Assembly (NCBI GenBank): GCA_902574695.1
Contig: CACGON010000001.1
Location: 124,001-188,000 of the forward strand
Reading direction: 5' to 3'
Length of the DNA stretch: 64,000 nucleotides
DNA from: an uncultured Pelagibacteraceae bacterium
Lineage (GTDB): Bacteria > Pseudomonadota > Alphaproteobacteria > Pelagibacterales > Pelagibacteraceae
Part shown: positions 1 to 10,959 of the stretch, piece by piece
How positions within the stretch are numbered: the first letter of the stretch is position 1
How the letters are laid out: each line of letters opens with the position of its first letter
Translations under genes and position numbers: made by a program
Notes under the pieces: model-generated
Seen by the model: only the letters and a program-made list of their open reading frames with translations
What the model was told of the DNA's origin: nothing
Database searches by the model: none

Positions 1-2
1 GC

Positions 3-551
3 GGTGATACCGCAATGGACTGTGTAAGGACCGCAATAAGACAGAATGCTAAATCAGTAAAATGCCTATACCGAAGAGATAAAGAAAATATGCCTGGATC
101 AGCTAGAGAGGTGGCTAATGCTGAGGAGGAGGGAGTAGAGTTTGTATGGCTTACAGCACCTAAAGAATTTATAGGAAAAAATAAAATTGAAAGCTTAAAA
201 GTAAATAAAATTAAACTTGGGGAACCAGATGAGACTGGTAGACGTAAACCCGAAATTCAAAAAGATTCAGAGTTTGAAATAAAGTCTGACATGGTGATCA
301 AAGCATTAGGTTTTGATCCTGAAGATTTGCCAACACTTTTTGGAAGTAAAGAACTTCAAGTATCTAGATGGGGCACGATTAAAACAGATTTTGATACCAT
401 GGAAACAAATTTACCTGGTGTATTTGCTGCAGGAGATATCATTAGAGGAGCTTCTCTAGTTGTATGGGCCATTAAAGATGGACGTGATGCAGCTATAAAT
501 ATTAAAAAATTTTTAAAGCAAAAAACTATTAATCAAGAAAAAGTAGCTTAA
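3..551 (+). CDS. gltD: glutamate synthase (NADPH) small subunit, 5' truncated by window
   Basis: Frame open from window start (GDTAMDCVRTA...), C-terminal GVFAAGDIIRGASLVVWAI typical of GltD; ATGA-type overlap with gltB. Confidence 0.93.
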   Translation, partial: GDTAMDCVRTAIRQNAKSVKCLYRRDKENMPGSAREVANAEEEGVEFVWLTAPKEFIGKNKIESLKVNKIKLGEPDETGRRKPEIQKDSEFEIKSDMVIKALGFDPEDLPTLFGSKELQVSRWGTIKTDFDTMETNLPGVFAAGDIIRGASLVVWAIKDGRDAAINIKKFLKQKTINQEKVA

Positions 552-3500
552 TGGAAAGATATAAAAAAAACTTAGATCTACTTAAAAAGAGCAATGTTTA
601 TTCTAAAGATATGGAGCATGATGCTTGTGGGGTTGGTTTAGTTGCATCTACTGAAGGAAAAAAATCAAGAGCAGTTGTTGATTATGGTATACAGGCATTA
701 AAGGCAGTCTGGCATAGAGGAGCTGTGGATGCAGATGGAAAAACAGGCGATGGCGCAGGTATACATTTAGAAATACCAAAAGATTTTTTTATAGAAAAAA
801 TAGAGATAACCGGACACAAATTTGATAATTCTGAAATTTGCGTAGGCATGATCTTTCTTCCAAGAAACAATTTTGATGCACAAGAAACATGCAGAACTAT
901 TGTTGAAAGCGAATTAACAAAAAGTAATTTTAGTATTTATGGATGGAGACAAGTACCCGTAAATCCAAAAGTATTGGGTGAGAAAGCAGACAGAACAAGA
1001 CCTGAAATTGCTCAGGTCCTATTTAAATACAATAAAAAAGAATTAAATGGCAAAAGCTTAGAGAGAAAACTTTATGAGACAAGAAGAAAAATTGAAAACG
1101 AGGCAATTAAAAAATCATTAAGTGGATTTTACATTTGTTCTTTAAGTTCAAAATCAATTATTTACAAAGGTATGTTTTTAGCGGAGTCGATATCTGATTT
1201 TTATATTGATTTACAAGATGAACGTTTTGTCTCTAGATTTGCAATTTTTCATCAAAGGTTTTCGACCAATACTGCACCAAGTTGGGATTTAGCCCAACCT
1301 TTCCGGGCTATTGCACATAATGGTGAAATAAACACTTTTAGAGGAAACAAAAATTGGATGAAAGTTCATGAACAGGAAATGGATAGTAATTTATTTGAAG
1401 ATATAGAGAATTTGAAACCAGTTATTCAACCAGGGACATCCGACTCAGCAGCACTAGACAATGTATTTGAGTTGTTAAATATATCAGGACAACCTGCTCC
1501 ACTTGCGAAACTTATGTTGATCCCGGATGCATGGTCAAAAAAAAGTAAAGTTTTATCAAAAGATCATCAACAACTATTTAATTTTTTAAACAGCACCATG
1601 GAACCATGGGATGGACCAGCAGCAATTGCAGGAACTGATAACGAGTGGGTAATAGCAGCTAATGACAGAAATGGTTTAAGACCACTTAGATACACTATCA
1701 CAAAAGATAAATTTTTGTTTGCAGGTTCTGAGACAGGAATGATTAAATTAAATGAAAAAAAAATATTAGCCAAAGGGCGATTAGGACCAGGAGAAATAAT
1801 TGGTGTAAGAATTGAAAAAGGAAAATTATTTACAAATGAGAAGATAAAAAATTATCTCGCAAAAGAATATAAACATTTTAATAATCAAATAATTGATCTA
1901 GATAAAAAAATTACAGTTTCAAATGAAAAAGCTTTATTTAAAGGTAGTGATCTAAAGAAAAGACAACATGCTTTTGGTATAAGCTTAGAGGACTTAGAAC
2001 TTATTTTGCATCCAATGGCTGAAGACGCCAAGGAAGCAACAGGTTCAATGGGTGATGATACACCCTTAGCTGTACTTTCTGATAAGTATCGACCCTTATA
2101 TCACTTTTTTAGACAAAACTTTAGCCAAGTTACCAATCCACCCATCGACTCATTGAGAGAAAACAAAGTTATGAGTTTAAAAACAAGATTTGGTAACTTA
2201 GGAAATATATTAAATTTTGATAATCTTACTAAGGATAACATCTATGTTTTAGACTCACCTATTTTATCTAATTCTCAACTCAAAAAATTTATAAATTATT
2301 TTGGCAAAAACTCTTATGAAATAGATTGCACATTTGAAAAAAATGAAAATTTAGAAATTGCATTAGAAAGAATACAAAAAGAAGCTGAAATTGAGGTTAG
2401 AAAAGGAGTTAAACAATTAATTTTGTCTGATAAAAATATCTCTGAAAAAAGACTTCCTATTCCAATGCTCTTGTCTGTTGGTGCTATTAATTCTTACCTA
2501 ATAAATAATAAATTAAGAGGGTATGTGTCTATAAATGTACAAACAGGAGAAGCTTTAGATACACACTCTTTTGCAACCCTTTTAGGCGTAGGAGCAACAA
2601 CTGTAAATCCATATTTGGCACTTGATTGCCTATATCAAAGATTTGAAAAAAAATTATTCGGTAACTTTGAATATGAAGATTGTATCAAAAGATACATTAA
2701 ATCAGTGAATAGTGGCTTGTTAAAAATAATGTCAAAAATGGGAATTTCTGTTCTAAGTTCCTATCGAGGAGGCTGTAACTTTGAAACTGTTGGCTTGAGT
2801 AGAACGATTGTTTCTGATTATTTTCCAGGCGTTGTATCTAAAATTTCTGGTATCGGTCTGACTGGAATTGAAAAAAAAATAAGAGTAATTCATGATGAGG
2901 CATTTGAAAGCGAGGACAGTGTTTTACCTATTGGGGGAATTTATCGTTATCGAAAAAATGGTGAGTTACATCAGTACCAAGGTAAATTAATCCATATGCT
3001 TCAAAGTGCAGTCGGAAGTGGATCTTATACAGTTTACAAAAAATATGCTGAGGGTATTTATAATCTACCTCCAATTAACTTAAGAGATTTAATTGACTTT
3101 AGAAAAAGATATTTGAACAAAGCAATAGATGTATCTGAAGTAGAACCTATTGAAAATATCCTAAAAAGATTTGGAAGTGGAAGCATGTCCCATGGTGCAT
3201 TATCAAAAGAAGCTCATGAAACTCTTGCAATTGGAATGAATAGGATAAGAGGTGCTTCATGCAGTGGAGAAGGTGGCGAAGATGAAAAAAGGTTCACCAA
3301 AATGGAAAATGGGGATAGTGCAAATTCAAGAGTTAAACAAATAGCATCAGCCAGGTTTGGAGTAACGATTAATTATCTTAATAATTGTAATGAAATAGAA
3401 ATAAAAATGGCACAAGGTGCAAAACCTGGAGAGGGTGGACAATTACCAGGTTTTAAAGTTTCAGAGGAAATTGCAAGATTAAGACACTCAACACCTGGAG

Positions 3501-5056
3501 TTACATTGATTTCTCCACCACCACATCACGACATTTACTCAATCGAGGATTTGGCACAATTAATTTATGATCTTAAACAAATAAATCCTAAAGCAAGAGT
3601 TGGCGTTAAATTGGTTGCATCATCAGGAATTGGAACGATTGCTGCGGGAGTAGCAAAAGCAAAAGCAGATATTATTTTAATTTCAGGACATAATGGTGGA
3701 ACAGGCGCAAGCCCTCAAACAAGTGTTAAGTATGTTGGAGTACCTTGGGAGATGGGTTTGACTGAAGCTAATCAAGTTTTAACTTTAAATAATTTAAGGC
3801 ACAGCGTTACTTTAAGAACTGATGGAGGAATAAAAACTGGAAGAGATGTTGTTATAGCAGCAATGATGGGTGCCGAAGAATTTGGAGTGGCGACAACTGC
3901 TCTAGTAGCTATGGGATGTATAATGGTAAGACAGTGTCACTCCAATACTTGTCCAGTGGGAGTTTGTACACAAGATGATAAACTTAGAGAAAAATTTACT
4001 GGAACTCCTGAAAAAGTTGTAAATTTATTTACTTTTATTGCAACTGAAGTTCGTGAAATTCTAGCAGAATTAGGTTTTAAATCTTTAAATGATGTAATTG
4101 GTAGAACTGATCTTTTAAGACAGGTAAGTAAAGCATCAGCTAATTTGGATGACCTTGATCTTAATCCGCTCTTTGTTCAAGCTGATCCAGGTGAAAATAA
4201 GAGATATTGTGAAAAACAAATTATTAGTGATGTACCAAATACTCTTGATCAAGACATATGGCCTGAAATTGAAAATCATTTAGATAATCCTAAAAAAATA
4301 ATTAAAGAATTTGAAATTGAAAACACGCATAGAGCTGTTGGAACAAGAATATCACATAATTTATATAAAAAGTTTGGACATGATAAGTTGGATGAGGGAT
4401 TTTTAACTCTAAATTTTAAAGGTTCTGCGGGACAATCATTCGGAGCGTTTGCAATGAAAGGACTAAAATTAGTTTTGAAAGGTGATGCTAACGATTATGT
4501 AGCTAAAGGATTATCTGGAGCGACAATATCAATTAAATTAGCAGATGAAAGTAATCTAGTTTCGTCTGAGAACACAATTATTGGAAATACAGTTTTATAT
4601 GGAGCTACATCGGGGAAACTTTTTGCTTCAGGACAGGCAGGCGAACGATTTGCTGTAAGAAACTCAGGTGCCACTTCGGTTATTGAAGGATGTGACTCGA
4701 ATGGATGTGAATATATGACAGGTGGATCAATTATTATACTAGGCGAGGTTGGTGATAACTTTGCTGCTGGTATGACTGGTGGCATGGCATTTATCTATGA
4801 TAAAAGTAAACAATTTGAGAAAAAAGTTAATCCAGAAACAGTAGTTTGGCAAAATGTTGAAACTGAATACTGGAAAGAGTTTTTAAAAAATATTATTGAA
4901 GAGCATTTTAAAGAGACTAATTCAAAATTATCAAATGAAATTATTAAAAATTTTGATAAGGAAATTTTAAATTTTGTACAAGTATGTCCTAAGGAAATGT
5001 TAGATAAATTAAAACATCCAATTACAACTAAATCTACAATTAAAAAAGTAAGTTAA
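551..5056 (+). CDS. gltB: glutamate synthase large subunit
   Basis: 1501 aa; N-terminal HDACGVGLVAS glutaminase, GAKPGEGGQLPG, FMN/3Fe-4S region CHSNTCPVGVCTQD, C-terminal GXGXG domain. Confidence 0.98.
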   Translation: MERYKKNLDLLKKSNVYSKDMEHDACGVGLVASTEGKKSRAVVDYGIQALKAVWHRGAVDADGKTGDGAGIHLEIPKDFFIEKIEITGHKFDNSEICVGMIFLPRNNFDAQETCRTIVESELTKSNFSIYGWRQVPVNPKVLGEKADRTRPEIAQVLFKYNKKELNGKSLERKLYETRRKIENEAIKKSLSGFYICSLSSKSIIYKGMFLAESISDFYIDLQDERFVSRFAIFHQRFSTNTAPSWDLAQPFRAIAHNGEINTFRGNKNWMKVHEQEMDSNLFEDIENLKPVIQPGTSDSAALDNVFELLNISGQPAPLAKLMLIPDAWSKKSKVLSKDHQQLFNFLNSTMEPWDGPAAIAGTDNEWVIAANDRNGLRPLRYTITKDKFLFAGSETGMIKLNEKKILAKGRLGPGEIIGVRIEKGKLFTNEKIKNYLAKEYKHFNNQIIDLDKKITVSNEKALFKGSDLKKRQHAFGISLEDLELILHPMAEDAKEATGSMGDDTPLAVLSDKYRPLYHFFRQNFSQVTNPPIDSLRENKVMSLKTRFGNLGNILNFDNLTKDNIYVLDSPILSNSQLKKFINYFGKNSYEIDCTFEKNENLEIALERIQKEAEIEVRKGVKQLILSDKNISEKRLPIPMLLSVGAINSYLINNKLRGYVSINVQTGEALDTHSFATLLGVGATTVNPYLALDCLYQRFEKKLFGNFEYEDCIKRYIKSVNSGLLKIMSKMGISVLSSYRGGCNFETVGLSRTIVSDYFPGVVSKISGIGLTGIEKKIRVIHDEAFESEDSVLPIGGIYRYRKNGELHQYQGKLIHMLQSAVGSGSYTVYKKYAEGIYNLPPINLRDLIDFRKRYLNKAIDVSEVEPIENILKRFGSGSMSHGALSKEAHETLAIGMNRIRGASCSGEGGEDEKRFTKMENGDSANSRVKQIASARFGVTINYLNNCNEIEIKMAQGAKPGEGGQLPGFKVSEEIARLRHSTPGVTLISPPPHHDIYSIEDLAQLIYDLKQINPKARVGVKLVASSGIGTIAAGVAKAKADIILISGHNGGTGASPQTSVKYVGVPWEMGLTEANQVLTLNNLRHSVTLRTDGGIKTGRDVVIAAMMGAEEFGVATTALVAMGCIMVRQCHSNTCPVGVCTQDDKLREKFTGTPEKVVNLFTFIATEVREILAELGFKSLNDVIGRTDLLRQVSKASANLDDLDLNPLFVQADPGENKRYCEKQIISDVPNTLDQDIWPEIENHLDNPKKIIKEFEIENTHRAVGTRISHNLYKKFGHDKLDEGFLTLNFKGSAGQSFGAFAMKGLKLVLKGDANDYVAKGLSGATISIKLADESNLVSSENTIIGNTVLYGATSGKLFASGQAGERFAVRNSGATSVIEGCDSNGCEYMTGGSIIILGEVGDNFAAGMTGGMAFIYDKSKQFEKKVNPETVVWQNVETEYWKEFLKNIIEEHFKETNSKLSNEIIKNFDKEILNFVQVCPKEMLDKLKHPITTKSTIKKVS

Positions 5057-5057
5057 A

Positions 5058-5912
5058 GTGATAAATATTTTTTGCTTCGGCTACGGACAAGTTGCAGGAA
5101 ATTTTATAAATGAACTTTCCAAAAAAAATAAAATAAATCTCAGTTACACTTCCAGGTCACCAAAAAATATAAATAATACTCATAATATTTTTGAATTAAA
5201 TGAAAACAACTTTGACCCAAAAATAATTGAAAAAATACATGAAGCAGATTTGATTTTAGTATCAATTCCTCCAATTAATGGAGAAGATATAGTTTTTAAA
5301 CACTTTGAAAGTGAATTAAAAAAAATTAAAGCCAAGTGGATTACATATTTATCTGCAACAAGTGTTTATGGAGACCACAATGGGGAATGGGTAAATGAAA
5401 AAAGTTTAACGAAACCAACTTCTGAAAATGGAATAAGTCGATTGGCTGCTGAGAAAAAATGGATTTCAATATATAAGGAGTCAAATCTTCCTATTCAAAT
5501 TTTTAGACTTTCAGGCATCTATTCAAACTCTAATAATATTTTGAAAAGACTTAAAAATGGAAATGCAAAAATAATTGATAAAAAAAATCATTTTTTTTCA
5601 AGAATACACTTAGACGATATTACAAATGTTTTGGTTGAGTCGATGGTAAATTTTAAGGAAGGTGAAATTTTTAATATATCTGATGACAGACCTGCATCCA
5701 CTGAGGAAATTACTATTTTTGCAGCTGAGCTATTAAAAATTAAAATACCTGAAAAAATTACACCGGACAAACTGCAGGATGGCATGCTTAAAAATTTTTA
5801 TAGAGATTCAAAAAAAGTTGACAATGATAAAATGAAAAAATTCTTTAAATATAAGCTAAAATTTCCCTCTTTTATTGAAGGATTAAAATTTATTAAAGAT
5901 AAGAATTTTTAA
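5058..5912 (+). CDS. NAD(P)-dependent epimerase/dehydratase-like (SDR) protein
   Basis: N-terminal FGYGQVAGNFI nucleotide-binding motif, SATSVYGDHNGEWVNE. Confidence 0.8.
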   Translation: MINIFCFGYGQVAGNFINELSKKNKINLSYTSRSPKNINNTHNIFELNENNFDPKIIEKIHEADLILVSIPPINGEDIVFKHFESELKKIKAKWITYLSATSVYGDHNGEWVNEKSLTKPTSENGISRLAAEKKWISIYKESNLPIQIFRLSGIYSNSNNILKRLKNGNAKIIDKKNHFFSRIHLDDITNVLVESMVNFKEGEIFNISDDRPASTEEITIFAAELLKIKIPEKITPDKLQDGMLKNFYRDSKKVDNDKMKKFFKYKLKFPSFIEGLKFIKDKNF

Positions 5913-6638
5913 TTCATTAATTATTCTTTTTAGATTTTTCTTGTCTGATAAACTATGATCGCCATTTTTAATAATAACTATTTTTTTTTTAGCATTAGGA
6001 AAGAGTTTTAATATTTTTCTTGAATAAACAGTTGGAACTACTTCATCTTTACTACCGTGTATCATTGTTACTTTAATTTTTGATAGAATCTTTTTGTTTA
6101 AAACCTTATTTTTTTTACCATCACGTATTATTTGGTAAGTAATTGGATACTCATAATTTTCACTTTTTAAATTATAAATTTTTTTTGTTCTTATTTCATT
6201 TTTTATTTTTTTTGAAAATTTTCTCCACATTAAAAGTTCTAAAAATTCTGGTGCAGATCCTATTCCAACAAATCCAATTATTTGTTTTGCAAAATACTTA
6301 AATTGATTTAATCCTATCCACGAGCCCATACTCGATCCAACCAAAATAATTTTTCTTTTTTTTCCAATTTTTTTTATTATTTTCTCAGTGTCTCTAGACC
6401 AGATACTAATATTTCCTTTTGTAAATTTTCCTGAGGACTTACCATGGCCTGAATATTCGTGTGCTAAAAAACCAATTTTATTAGTTTTACAAAATTTTAA
6501 TAAACTTTTTGGCTTATTCCCTTCTAAATCTGACATAAAACCATGAAGGAAAACTATACAAAGTTTTGATTGATTGTTTATTGATAAATATCTCAACTTT
6601 TTATATTTATTCAATCTTAAGTATTTGTATTTAATCAT
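5883..6638 (-). CDS. alpha/beta hydrolase
   Basis: GSSMGSWIGL nucleophile elbow, HGSKDEVVP and GDHSL motifs; converges on and overlaps the previous CDS. Confidence 0.85.
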   Translation of the reverse strand: MIKYKYLRLNKYKKLRYLSINNQSKLCIVFLHGFMSDLEGNKPKSLLKFCKTNKIGFLAHEYSGHGKSSGKFTKGNISIWSRDTEKIIKKIGKKRKIILVGSSMGSWIGLNQFKYFAKQIIGFVGIGSAPEFLELLMWRKFSKKIKNEIRTKKIYNLKSENYEYPITYQIIRDGKKNKVLNKKILSKIKVTMIHGSKDEVVPTVYSRKILKLFPNAKKKIVIIKNGDHSLSDKKNLKRIINELKILIFNKF

Positions 6639-6681
6639 ATAAAGTTTATTTACATCAATTGATAATGTATATTTTAATTCA

Positions 6682-7836
6682 ATGTCATCAAAATTAAAAG
6701 TCTTACAAGTTATACCAAGGTTAGGTTATGGCGGCGCAGAAACAGGCTGTTATGATTTGGCACACTACCTACACGAACAGAAATGTAAGTCCTACATTTT
6801 AACAAGCGGTGGAGAGCTTATTAAATACATTGATAAAAAGAAAGTTAAGCTCATAAGACTACCAGTTCATAGCAAAAATCCATTTATGATTATTGTCAAT
6901 AGTATTGCTATTGTTGCATTAATTCTATTTTTCAATATTTCTGTGGTTCATGCAAGAAGCAGAGCACCAGCTTGGTCTTGTTATCTAGCAACAAAAATTA
7001 CAAGACGAAAATTTGTTACTACATTTCATGGAACTTATAATTTTAAAAGTTCAATTAAAAAATTTTATAATTCAATAATGGTAAAATCAGATTTATTAAT
7101 AGCAGGATCAAATTTTATTTTTTCCCATATTTCAGAAAATTATAAAAAATTCTTAAATTCAAAAAAAAAATTTTTGGTAATATTTAGAGGAATAAATACA
7201 GAGTATTTTGATGCTGATACAATTAAAGATAAGGATATAGAAAAACTCAAGTCTACCTGGAAGATTGAAAATAATAAAAAAATTATACTATTGCCTGGGA
7301 GATTAACTGCATGGAAAGGTCAAGAAATGTTTATTGAAGCAATAAACTTATTTTGTTTGAATAATCCAGAATTAGATTTTGTAGCAGTAATACTGGGTGA
7401 TGATCAAGGGAGAACAGTTTATAGAAAAAAATTAGAGAGACTTGTTGAACAATTTAAACTTACACAAAAAATTAAATTTGTTGATAATTGTAATATTATG
7501 CCTGTTGCTTATTATATTTCGGATGTAGTTGTGTCATCTTCTATAGAACCAGAGGCTTTTGGAAGAGTTTCTGTTGAGGCACAATCAATGAAAAAACCTA
7601 TTATTGCAAGTGATATTGGTGGCTCTAAAGAAACTGTAATCGATAATAAGACTGGCCTTTTATTTGAGAGTGGAAATCCCAAATCATTATGCGATAAATT
7701 AAATGAGATTATAAAACTAGATAGTCTAACATTAGATTTAATGGGTAGAGAAGGAAGAAAAAACGTTATAAATAGATTTAATATAGAAAAAATGTGTTTA
7801 AATACTTATTCAGAATATAAAAAACTTTTAAATTAA
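6682..7836 (+). CDS. glycosyltransferase family 4 / group 1
   Basis: IPRLGYGGAETG N-terminus; SSIEPEAFGRVSVEAQSMKKPIIASDIGG. Confidence 0.9.
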   Translation: MSSKLKVLQVIPRLGYGGAETGCYDLAHYLHEQKCKSYILTSGGELIKYIDKKKVKLIRLPVHSKNPFMIIVNSIAIVALILFFNISVVHARSRAPAWSCYLATKITRRKFVTTFHGTYNFKSSIKKFYNSIMVKSDLLIAGSNFIFSHISENYKKFLNSKKKFLVIFRGINTEYFDADTIKDKDIEKLKSTWKIENNKKIILLPGRLTAWKGQEMFIEAINLFCLNNPELDFVAVILGDDQGRTVYRKKLERLVEQFKLTQKIKFVDNCNIMPVAYYISDVVVSSSIEPEAFGRVSVEAQSMKKPIIASDIGGSKETVIDNKTGLLFESGNPKSLCDKLNEIIKLDSLTLDLMGREGRKNVINRFNIEKMCLNTYSEYKKLLN

Positions 7837-9755
7837 TGCCAAATATTACTTTACCTGACGGAAAAATAATTAATTTTGATAAAGTGGTAACGGGAATTGA
7901 TATTTGTGAAAAGATAAGCAAATCACTAACCAAAAATGCTCTTATAATGAGTGTGAATGGTGAACTTAAAGATTTATATTTTAATATTGAGGAAGACAGT
8001 TCTGTAAAAATTTTCACATCAAAAGATCCTGAGGGATTAGAGGTTATTAGACACGATTGTGCGCATATTATGGCTATGGCTGTACAAGAACTATACCCTG
8101 GAACACAAGTAACAATTGGACCGGTAATTGAAAATGGTTTTTATTACGATTTTGCAAGAAAAGAGCCTTTCACAAGTGAAGATTTAAAAAAAATTGAAAA
8201 AAGAATGTCAGAGATTATTGATAAAGATGTTAAAACAAGAAGAGAAGTTTGGGAAAGATCAAAAGCAATAAGTCACTTTAAAAAAATTGGCGAGAAATAT
8301 AAAGCCGAGATAATTGAAAGTATCCCAGATAATGAGGAACTTACAGTCTATCATCACGGGGACACTTGGCATGATTTGTGCAGAGGTCCTCATTTAATAT
8401 CATCTGGCAAGATAGGAAAAGCTTTCAAATTGTTAAAAGTCTCAGGCGCATATTGGCGTGGAGATTCTAACAATGAAATGCTTCAAAGAATTTATGGTAC
8501 ATCTTGGACTTCTCAGAAAGAATTAGATGAATATCTTAAAAGGATCGAAGAAGCTGAAAAAAGAGATCATAGAAAACTTGGTAAAGAAATGGATCTTTTT
8601 CATTTTAGAGAAGAAAGCCCTGGATCAGTATTTTGGCATGAGAGAGGATGGAGTCTTTTTCAAAAATTAATTGATTATATGAGATTAAGACAAAAAAAAG
8701 CCGGATATAAAGAGATCAATACACCTGAAATATTAGATAGAAGTTTATGGGAAAAATCAGGTCATTGGGAAAAGTTCGGTGAACATATGTATACATCTAC
8801 TACTCCAGATGAAAAAATATTTGCCATTAAACCGATGAACTGTCCTGGGTGCGTTCAGGTTTTCAATCAAGGTCTAAAAAGTTATAGAGATCTTCCTCTA
8901 AAAATGTCTGAATTTGGAAAAGTTCACAGGTATGAACCATCTGGCGCACTTCATGGTTTAATGAGAGTAAGAGCATTTACTCAAGACGACGCACACATAT
9001 TTTGTACAGAAGATCAAATTACTAAAGAATCTCTTGAAGTTACAAATCTAATTTTAGATATTTATAAAGATTTAGGATTTAGCAACGTAATCCTAAAATA
9101 CTCTGATAGACCTGAGGTAAGAGTTGGAGAAGATAAAGTTTGGGATAAGTCAGAGGCCGCATTACTAGAGGCAGTTAAAGCAACAAAACTTGAGTATAGT
9201 ATCAATAAAGGAGAAGGTGCATTTTACGGTCCAAAAATTGAATTCGTTCTAAGGGATGCAATAGGAAGAGATTGGCAATGTGGAACTTTACAAGTAGATC
9301 TTAATTTACCAGAAAGATTAGGAGCATCATATGTTGCTAAAGATGGATCAAAAAAAGTTCCAGTTATGCTTCATAGGGCTTTATTTGGATCACTGGAAAG
9401 ATTTATTGGAATTTTAATTGAAAATTATGCAGGCAAACTACCTTTTTGGATAAGCCCACTTCAAATTGTTGTAATTCCAGTATCAGATGAATTTGATGAT
9501 TACGCAAAAAAAGTTTTTGAGAAAATAAACAACACAGGCATTAATTGCATTGTGGATTTAAAAAACCATAACTTAAATTACAAAATAAGGGAGCATTCAC
9601 TATCAAAAATACCAGTGCTATTAATTTGTGGTAAAAAAGAAGTTGACAGTAATAGTGTAACTATTAGAAAGTTAGATAATAATAAACAAGAAAATATGAA
9701 GCTAGATAAATTTTTAGAACAATATACTGCTTTAAGTAAAGCACCTTCAAACTAA
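7836..9755 (+). CDS. thrS: threonyl-tRNA synthetase
   Basis: TGS domain, HDCAHIMAMAVQELYP, KPMNCPGCV, RAFTQDDAHIFC. Confidence 0.98.
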   Translation: MPNITLPDGKIINFDKVVTGIDICEKISKSLTKNALIMSVNGELKDLYFNIEEDSSVKIFTSKDPEGLEVIRHDCAHIMAMAVQELYPGTQVTIGPVIENGFYYDFARKEPFTSEDLKKIEKRMSEIIDKDVKTRREVWERSKAISHFKKIGEKYKAEIIESIPDNEELTVYHHGDTWHDLCRGPHLISSGKIGKAFKLLKVSGAYWRGDSNNEMLQRIYGTSWTSQKELDEYLKRIEEAEKRDHRKLGKEMDLFHFREESPGSVFWHERGWSLFQKLIDYMRLRQKKAGYKEINTPEILDRSLWEKSGHWEKFGEHMYTSTTPDEKIFAIKPMNCPGCVQVFNQGLKSYRDLPLKMSEFGKVHRYEPSGALHGLMRVRAFTQDDAHIFCTEDQITKESLEVTNLILDIYKDLGFSNVILKYSDRPEVRVGEDKVWDKSEAALLEAVKATKLEYSINKGEGAFYGPKIEFVLRDAIGRDWQCGTLQVDLNLPERLGASYVAKDGSKKVPVMLHRALFGSLERFIGILIENYAGKLPFWISPLQIVVIPVSDEFDDYAKKVFEKINNTGINCIVDLKNHNLNYKIREHSLSKIPVLLICGKKEVDSNSVTIRKLDNNKQENMKLDKFLEQYTALSKAPSN

Positions 9756-10298
9756 GTGGCAGATCACAAAAATTATTTTCAGAGAAGAACAAAGGACAGA
9801 GGGCCAAGGTCTAATAATCGTATTTATTCCCCAGAGGTTCAAGTGATTTCCAGTGATGGTGAAAATCTTGGTGTATTAAATACAACACAAGCAATTTCAA
9901 TGGCAAAGAATGAAGGGCTAGATTTAATAGAAATTTCTCCAAATGCAAAACCACCTGTTTGTAAAATAATGGATATGGGAAAATATAAGTACGATGCTCA
10001 AAAAAAAGCAAATAAAGCAAAAAAGAAACAAAAGAAAATAGACTTAAAAGAAATTAAACTTCGACCTGTAACTGAAGTGCATGATTATACATTTAAAATC
10101 AAAAATGCACAAAAATTTTTGTCAAAAGGAGATAAAGTAAAATTTACAATTCGATTTAAAGGAAGAGAATTACAACACACTCATCTTGGTAACGAATTGA
10201 TGGAAAAAATTAAAGCTGATATGTCTTCTATTGGAAAAATAGAACTTCATCCCAAGTTTGATGGAAAACAAATGATTATGGTAATTCAGCCTTTGTAG
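9756..10298 (+). CDS. infC: translation initiation factor IF-3 (GTG start)
   Basis: DLIEISPNAKPPVCKIMDMGKYKY motif; follows thrS, precedes rpmI. Confidence 0.97.
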   Translation: MADHKNYFQRRTKDRGPRSNNRIYSPEVQVISSDGENLGVLNTTQAISMAKNEGLDLIEISPNAKPPVCKIMDMGKYKYDAQKKANKAKKKQKKIDLKEIKLRPVTEVHDYTFKIKNAQKFLSKGDKVKFTIRFKGRELQHTHLGNELMEKIKADMSSIGKIELHPKFDGKQMIMVIQPL

Positions 10299-10351
10299 TT
10301 AGTGCTAAATTAAGGTTGTAAATATAAAATTATATTTGTATAAGTTCGCCC

Positions 10352-10558
10352 ATGCCAAAGTTAAAAACAAAAAGCTCAGCAAAAAAAAGATTTAAAATCT
10401 CTGCAAAAGGCAAAGTAATCATGGCCCAAGCGGGAAAAAGGCATGGAATGATTAAAAGAACTAATTCACAGATAAGAAAACAAAGAGGCACTACGACTAT
10501 GTCAAAACAAGATGGAAAAATTGTAAAGTCTTATATGCCTTATAGTTTGAGAGGATAA
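10352..10558 (+). CDS. rpmI: 50S ribosomal protein L35
   Basis: [15 protein letters not shown]. Confidence 0.97.
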   Translation: MPKLKTKSSAKKRFKISAKGKVIMAQAGKRHGMIKRTNSQIRKQRGTTTMSKQDGKIVKSYMPYSLRG

Positions 10559-10559
10559 A

Positions 10560-10916
10560 ATGGCAAGAGTCAAAAGAGGAGTTACAAGTAGAGCAAAACA
10601 TAAAAAAGTTCTCAAAGCTGTTAAAGGTCAATGGGGTAGAAGAAAAAATACTATAAGAGTCGCTCGTCAAGCAATGGAAAAAGCAATGCAGTACGCTTAT
10701 AGAGATAGACGTAATAAAAAAAGAGAATTTAAGTCATTATGGATACAAAGAATAAATGCTGGTGTGCGAGCAGAGGGATTAACTTATTCAAAATTTATTA
10801 ATGGTTTAAATAAATCTGGAATCAAATTAGATAGGAAAATTCTAGCAGAAATAGCATATGATAACCCAGAGGCATTTAAAACCATAGTTAAAAAGGCTCA
10901 GTCAGCTTTAAACTAA
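10560..10916 (+). CDS. rplT: 50S ribosomal protein L20
   Basis: [23 protein letters not shown]... Confidence 0.98.
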   Translation: MARVKRGVTSRAKHKKVLKAVKGQWGRRKNTIRVARQAMEKAMQYAYRDRRNKKREFKSLWIQRINAGVRAEGLTYSKFINGLNKSGIKLDRKILAEIAYDNPEAFKTIVKKAQSALN

Positions 10917-10959
10917 TCTTCTCTATTGTTTTTCTTAAGTTAAGAAATATTCTATTAAA

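Noticed and set aside
682-870. Antisense ORF (62 aa) inside gltB
   Set aside because: Opposite strand of a clear conserved gene; no recognisable protein features.
4495-4785. Antisense ORF (96 aa) inside gltB
   Set aside because: Shadow ORF of the glycine-rich GltB C-terminus, Pro/Ser-rich as expected from antisense Gly codons.
10929-10948. Palindrome TTTCTTAAGTTAAGAAA between rplT and pheS as terminator or pheS attenuator
   Set aside because: AT-only stem without U-tract and no Phe-rich leader ORF found; insufficient support.
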